From: Bacteroidota bacterium
Lineage (GTDB): Bacteria; Bacteroidota; Bacteroidia; Flavobacteriales; Flavobacteriaceae
Assembly: GCA_023390775.1 (NCBI GenBank)
Contig: JAEWCF010000101.1
Coordinates: forward strand, 1-18,236
Length of the DNA: 18,236 nt
Direction of reading: 5' to 3'
In this document: positions 15,968 to 18,236 of the stretch, in pieces
Layout: every line of letters starts with the position of its first letter
Position numbering within the stretch: position 1 is the first letter of the stretch
Translations under genes and position numbers: made by a program
Notes under the pieces: model-generated
Databases searched by the model: none
Seen by the model: the letters and a program-made list of their open reading frames with translations, nothing else
What the model was told of the DNA's origin: nothing

Positions 15968-18193
15968 ATGAAAAACCCTACGCTTCTGCTGGCGATGCTC
16001 CTGATGGTGCTGGCCACGTTCGGGCAGGAGCGCAAGGAACCGCTCAAGGTCGGGCTCGTTCTCAGCGGCGGCGGGGCCAAAGGGTTTGCGCATATCGGCG
16101 TGCTTAAGGTGCTCGAGGAAGCCGGCGTCAAGATCGACTACATTGGCGGGACCAGTATGGGCGCCATCGTTGGCGGGCTTTATGCATCGGGTTACAACGC
16201 CAGGCAAATCGATTCCATTTTCCGCGATACCGACTTTGACGCGCTATTGCAGGACTACATTCCGCGGTCGTCCAAAAACTTTTACGGCAAACGCAACGAC
16301 GAATTGTATGCGGTGACGCTTCCGTTCAACAAGTTCAGGATCACGATTCCCAATGCGCTTTCAAAGGGGTTGTACAACTACAATCTTTTGACCAAGCTGA
16401 CCCACAATGTTCGGCACGTGCGGGATTTCAGCCAACTTCCGATCCCCTTTCTTTGCATGGCCACCGACATCGAAACCGGAAGCGAGGTCTTGCTCGACAG
16501 CGGTTATCTGCCGCAGGCGATGTTGGCGAGCGCGGCATTTCCCTCGCTTTTTGCCCCGGTTGAACTCAACGGCAGGCTTCTGGTGGACGGCGGGATCACC
16601 AACAACTACCCGGTTGACGAGATCCGGAAACGGGGCGCCAATTTCATCATAGGGGTAGACGTTCAGGACGATCTCAAAGACCGGGAAGACCTGAAGGATG
16701 CCACGCGGATATTGGTGCAGATTTCAAACCTGCAGATGATCCAGAGCATGCAGGAAAAGGCCGCGAAAACCGATATCTACATCAAACCCGATATTTCAAA
16801 ATTTGGCGTGATCTCCTTTGACGAAGGGCCCGCCATCATCAAGAAGGGGGAAGAAGCGGCATTTGCGGTCTACGAGAAAATCAAACTCGTGGGCGATACT
16901 CTGAATGCCAAGAGGCGTCCGCCCATGAAGGTGTTCCGTGATACGCTGAGGATCGGCGGCATTCATGTGAACAGGCAGGAGAATATTACGCGCGCTTATG
17001 TACTGGGCAAACTTCGGTTCAGGGAAGACCGGCGTATTTCCTACCGCGACCTCAAGACCGGAATCGACAACCTGACGGCCACCCAGAACTTTAGTTCGAT
17101 AACCTATTCGCTGGAGCCGAATTCGCAGGGCGAGGATGAACTTCGGCTCACGTTGTCGGAGAATCCGGTAATGACCTACCTCAAGTTCGGTTTGCATTAT
17201 GACGGGCTGTACAAGTCGGGAATCCTGACCAACCTGACGCACAAAAACACCTTTTTCAAAAATGACGTCGTTTCCCTTGACGTCGTGCTCGGCGATAATT
17301 TCCGGTACAACCTGGATTATTACATCGACAACGGGTTTTACTTCAGTTTTGGGTTCAAATCGCGTTACAACCAGTTCAACCGCAATCTCAAGACCGATTT
17401 CAGCAACGGCGAATTGCTGGATTCTTTCGGGTTGAATGCCATCAACATCGATTACACCGACTTTACCAACCAGGCCTACGTGCAGACCGTATTTGTCGAG
17501 AAGTTCCTGACGGGAATCGGCGCGGAGGTCAAACGGCTCAAGATCAAATCCGACAACCTTGAGGCGACCGACCCCGTTTTGGAGAACAGCGATTACCTGA
17601 GCCTTTTTGGTTATATCCGCTATGATTCGTTCGACAATCGCTATTTCCCGAGGCGCGGCTGGTACTTCTCGGGCGATTTCCAATACTTCCACGATTCCAG
17701 CGATTACAACGAAAATTTTCACCCGTTTTCCATTGCCAAAGGTGATATAGGAATCGCACGCACTTTTTTCAAGCGTTGGACCTTGAAAGCGCAATCGGAA
17801 CTGGGCTTCTCGATTGGCGAACAAAGCCCGCACTTCTTTGATTTTGTGCTGGGAGGTTACGGCTTTAACCCCATCAACAATTTCCGTCCTTTTTACGGGT
17901 ATGATTTCCTCAGCCTTGCCGGCGACAGTTATGTCAAAATGGGCGGCACGCTCAATTATGAATTCCTCAAGAAAAACCACCTGAATTTTTCGGCGAATGT
18001 GGCCAGCATCGGGGACAAGCTGTTCAGGCAGGCCGATTGGTTCGAGAAGCGCTACACCGGCTTTGCCATCGGCTACGGCATGGAAACGATCATTGGGCCG
18101 CTTGAAATCAAATATACCTGGTCTCCTGACCAATCCCGAAGCTATACATGGTTCAGCGTCGGGTTTGCCTTTTTACAATTTATTTGGCTTTAG
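15968..18193 (+). CDS. Patatin-like phospholipase fused to an outer-membrane beta-barrel
   Basis: This is a 741-residue precursor with a signal peptide (about 1-19, ending TFG/Q). The patatin domain (about 27-300) has the oxyanion-hole glycines GGGAKG (34-39), the nucleophile S63 in GTSMG, and D207 in VDGG, so the Ser-Asp dyad is complete. A POTRA-like segment (about 320-400) follows, starting with RIGGIHVNRQENITRAYVLGKL. The C-terminal third alternates strands and ends FSVGFAFLQFIWL. It contains FPRRGWYF, like the PxRGW motif of Omp85 barrels. This order matches the PNPLA-POTRA-barrel type (PlpD-like type Vd, common in Bacteroidetes). It probably acts on phospholipids at or outside the outer membrane. 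It lies 4 bases after uvrC, an odd partner. A promoter for the next gene begins inside its last codons. Confidence 0.93.
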   Translation: MKNPTLLLAMLLMVLATFGQERKEPLKVGLVLSGGGAKGFAHIGVLKVLEEAGVKIDYIGGTSMGAIVGGLYASGYNARQIDSIFRDTDFDALLQDYIPRSSKNFYGKRNDELYAVTLPFNKFRITIPNALSKGLYNYNLLTKLTHNVRHVRDFSQLPIPFLCMATDIETGSEVLLDSGYLPQAMLASAAFPSLFAPVELNGRLLVDGGITNNYPVDEIRKRGANFIIGVDVQDDLKDREDLKDATRILVQISNLQMIQSMQEKAAKTDIYIKPDISKFGVISFDEGPAIIKKGEEAAFAVYEKIKLVGDTLNAKRRPPMKVFRDTLRIGGIHVNRQENITRAYVLGKLRFREDRRISYRDLKTGIDNLTATQNFSSITYSLEPNSQGEDELRLTLSENPVMTYLKFGLHYDGLYKSGILTNLTHKNTFFKNDVVSLDVVLGDNFRYNLDYYIDNGFYFSFGFKSRYNQFNRNLKTDFSNGELLDSFGLNAINIDYTDFTNQAYVQTVFVEKFLTGIGAEVKRLKIKSDNLEATDPVLENSDYLSLFGYIRYDSFDNRYFPRRGWYFSGDFQYFHDSSDYNENFHPFSIAKGDIGIARTFFKRWTLKAQSELGFSIGEQSPHFFDFVLGGYGFNPINNFRPFYGYDFLSLAGDSYVKMGGTLNYEFLKKNHLNFSANVASIGDKLFRQADWFEKRYTGFAIGYGMETIIGPLEIKYTWSPDQSRSYTWFSVGFAFLQFIWL

Positions 18194-18212
18194 TGAAAAA
18201 GCGATATATTTG
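18183..18212 (+). promoter_or_regulatory. Consensus promoter for the gene beyond the right edge
   Basis: TTTG (18183-18186), 18 bases, TATATTTG (18205-18212): exact in both halves. The -33 element lies in the last codons of the patatin gene. The next gene's start may be the GTG at 18218 (reading M-T-I-Q-T-K to the edge), which would be leaderless, or may lie beyond the window. Confidence 0.82.
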
Positions 18213-18236
18213 GGGCCGTGACAATCCAAACCAAAA

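Noticed and set aside
16796..18133. A 445-codon open reading antisense to the patatin gene.
   Set aside because: The plus-strand protein has full catalytic motifs; the antisense frame is a by-product of codon bias with no recognisable domain.
18218..18236. GTG start of a new coding region (M-T-I-Q-T-K).
   Set aside because: Only six codons are visible, so it cannot be told from chance; noted under the promoter instead.

Overview
The window looks like chromosomal DNA from a member of the Flavobacteriaceae (Bacteroidota), probably Flavobacterium or a close relative with a fairly high GC content. Four things point there. Most gene starts are preceded by the Bacteroidetes -7 box TAnnTTTG, sometimes with TTTG 16-18 bases upstream, and Shine-Dalgarno sequences are largely absent. 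There is a PorZ-type component of the type IX secretion system with a C-terminal sorting-like domain. The proteins have flavobacterial features, for example the LspA insert and the IleRS2-type isoleucyl-tRNA synthetase. The intergenic repeats are of kinds I associate with flavobacteria. I see no rRNA, tRNA, CRISPR array, phage, integrase or insertion sequence. The region is mostly housekeeping.

Layout: (1) 31-1292, minus strand: an ArsC/Spx-like thioredoxin-fold protein and an EamA/DMT permease, coupled by an ATGA overlap. (2) 1343-1798, plus: a DinB-family protein whose promoter interlocks with the divergent arsC-like promoter. (3) 2022-3164, plus: a PLP trans-sulfuration enzyme (cystathionine gamma-synthase/lyase family), closed by a terminator shared with the convergent gene. 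(4) 3228-4010, minus: a secreted or outer-membrane protein of unknown function, divergent from (5) gdhA, an NADP-type glutamate dehydrogenase at 4241-5584. (6) 5585-5927: a 343-base non-coding stretch with a terminator, a degenerate repeat element and two arrays of 7-base repeats abutting the next promoter. (7) 5928-12823, plus: porZ, recO, ileS and a DksA/TraR-like gene, ended by an intrinsic terminator. (8) lspA, 12926-13525, with its own promoter; it converges on (9) a 5-formyltetrahydrofolate cyclo-ligase gene, the two sharing a CTAG stop. (10) Divergent from that, uvrC and a patatin/outer-membrane-barrel gene form an operon ending at 18193, followed by a textbook promoter for a gene beyond the right edge.

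The strongest observation is in ileS. Its class I signature HIGH motif reads G-I-H-H, with the first and third residues swapped. That altered form is reported for mupirocin-hyper-resistant IleRS2 enzymes. The same gene appears to carry an in-frame GC-rich palindrome encoding PLAPEGGK in its editing-domain region, which resembles a palindromic repeat inserted into an essential gene. Other points for a second look are the heptanucleotide arrays before porZ, a perfect palindrome in the gdhA promoter, the interlocked arsC/dinB promoters, a probably leaderless uvrC mRNA, and a DksA-like protein that keeps only one of four zinc ligands. I did not find a convincing multi-gene undescribed system.
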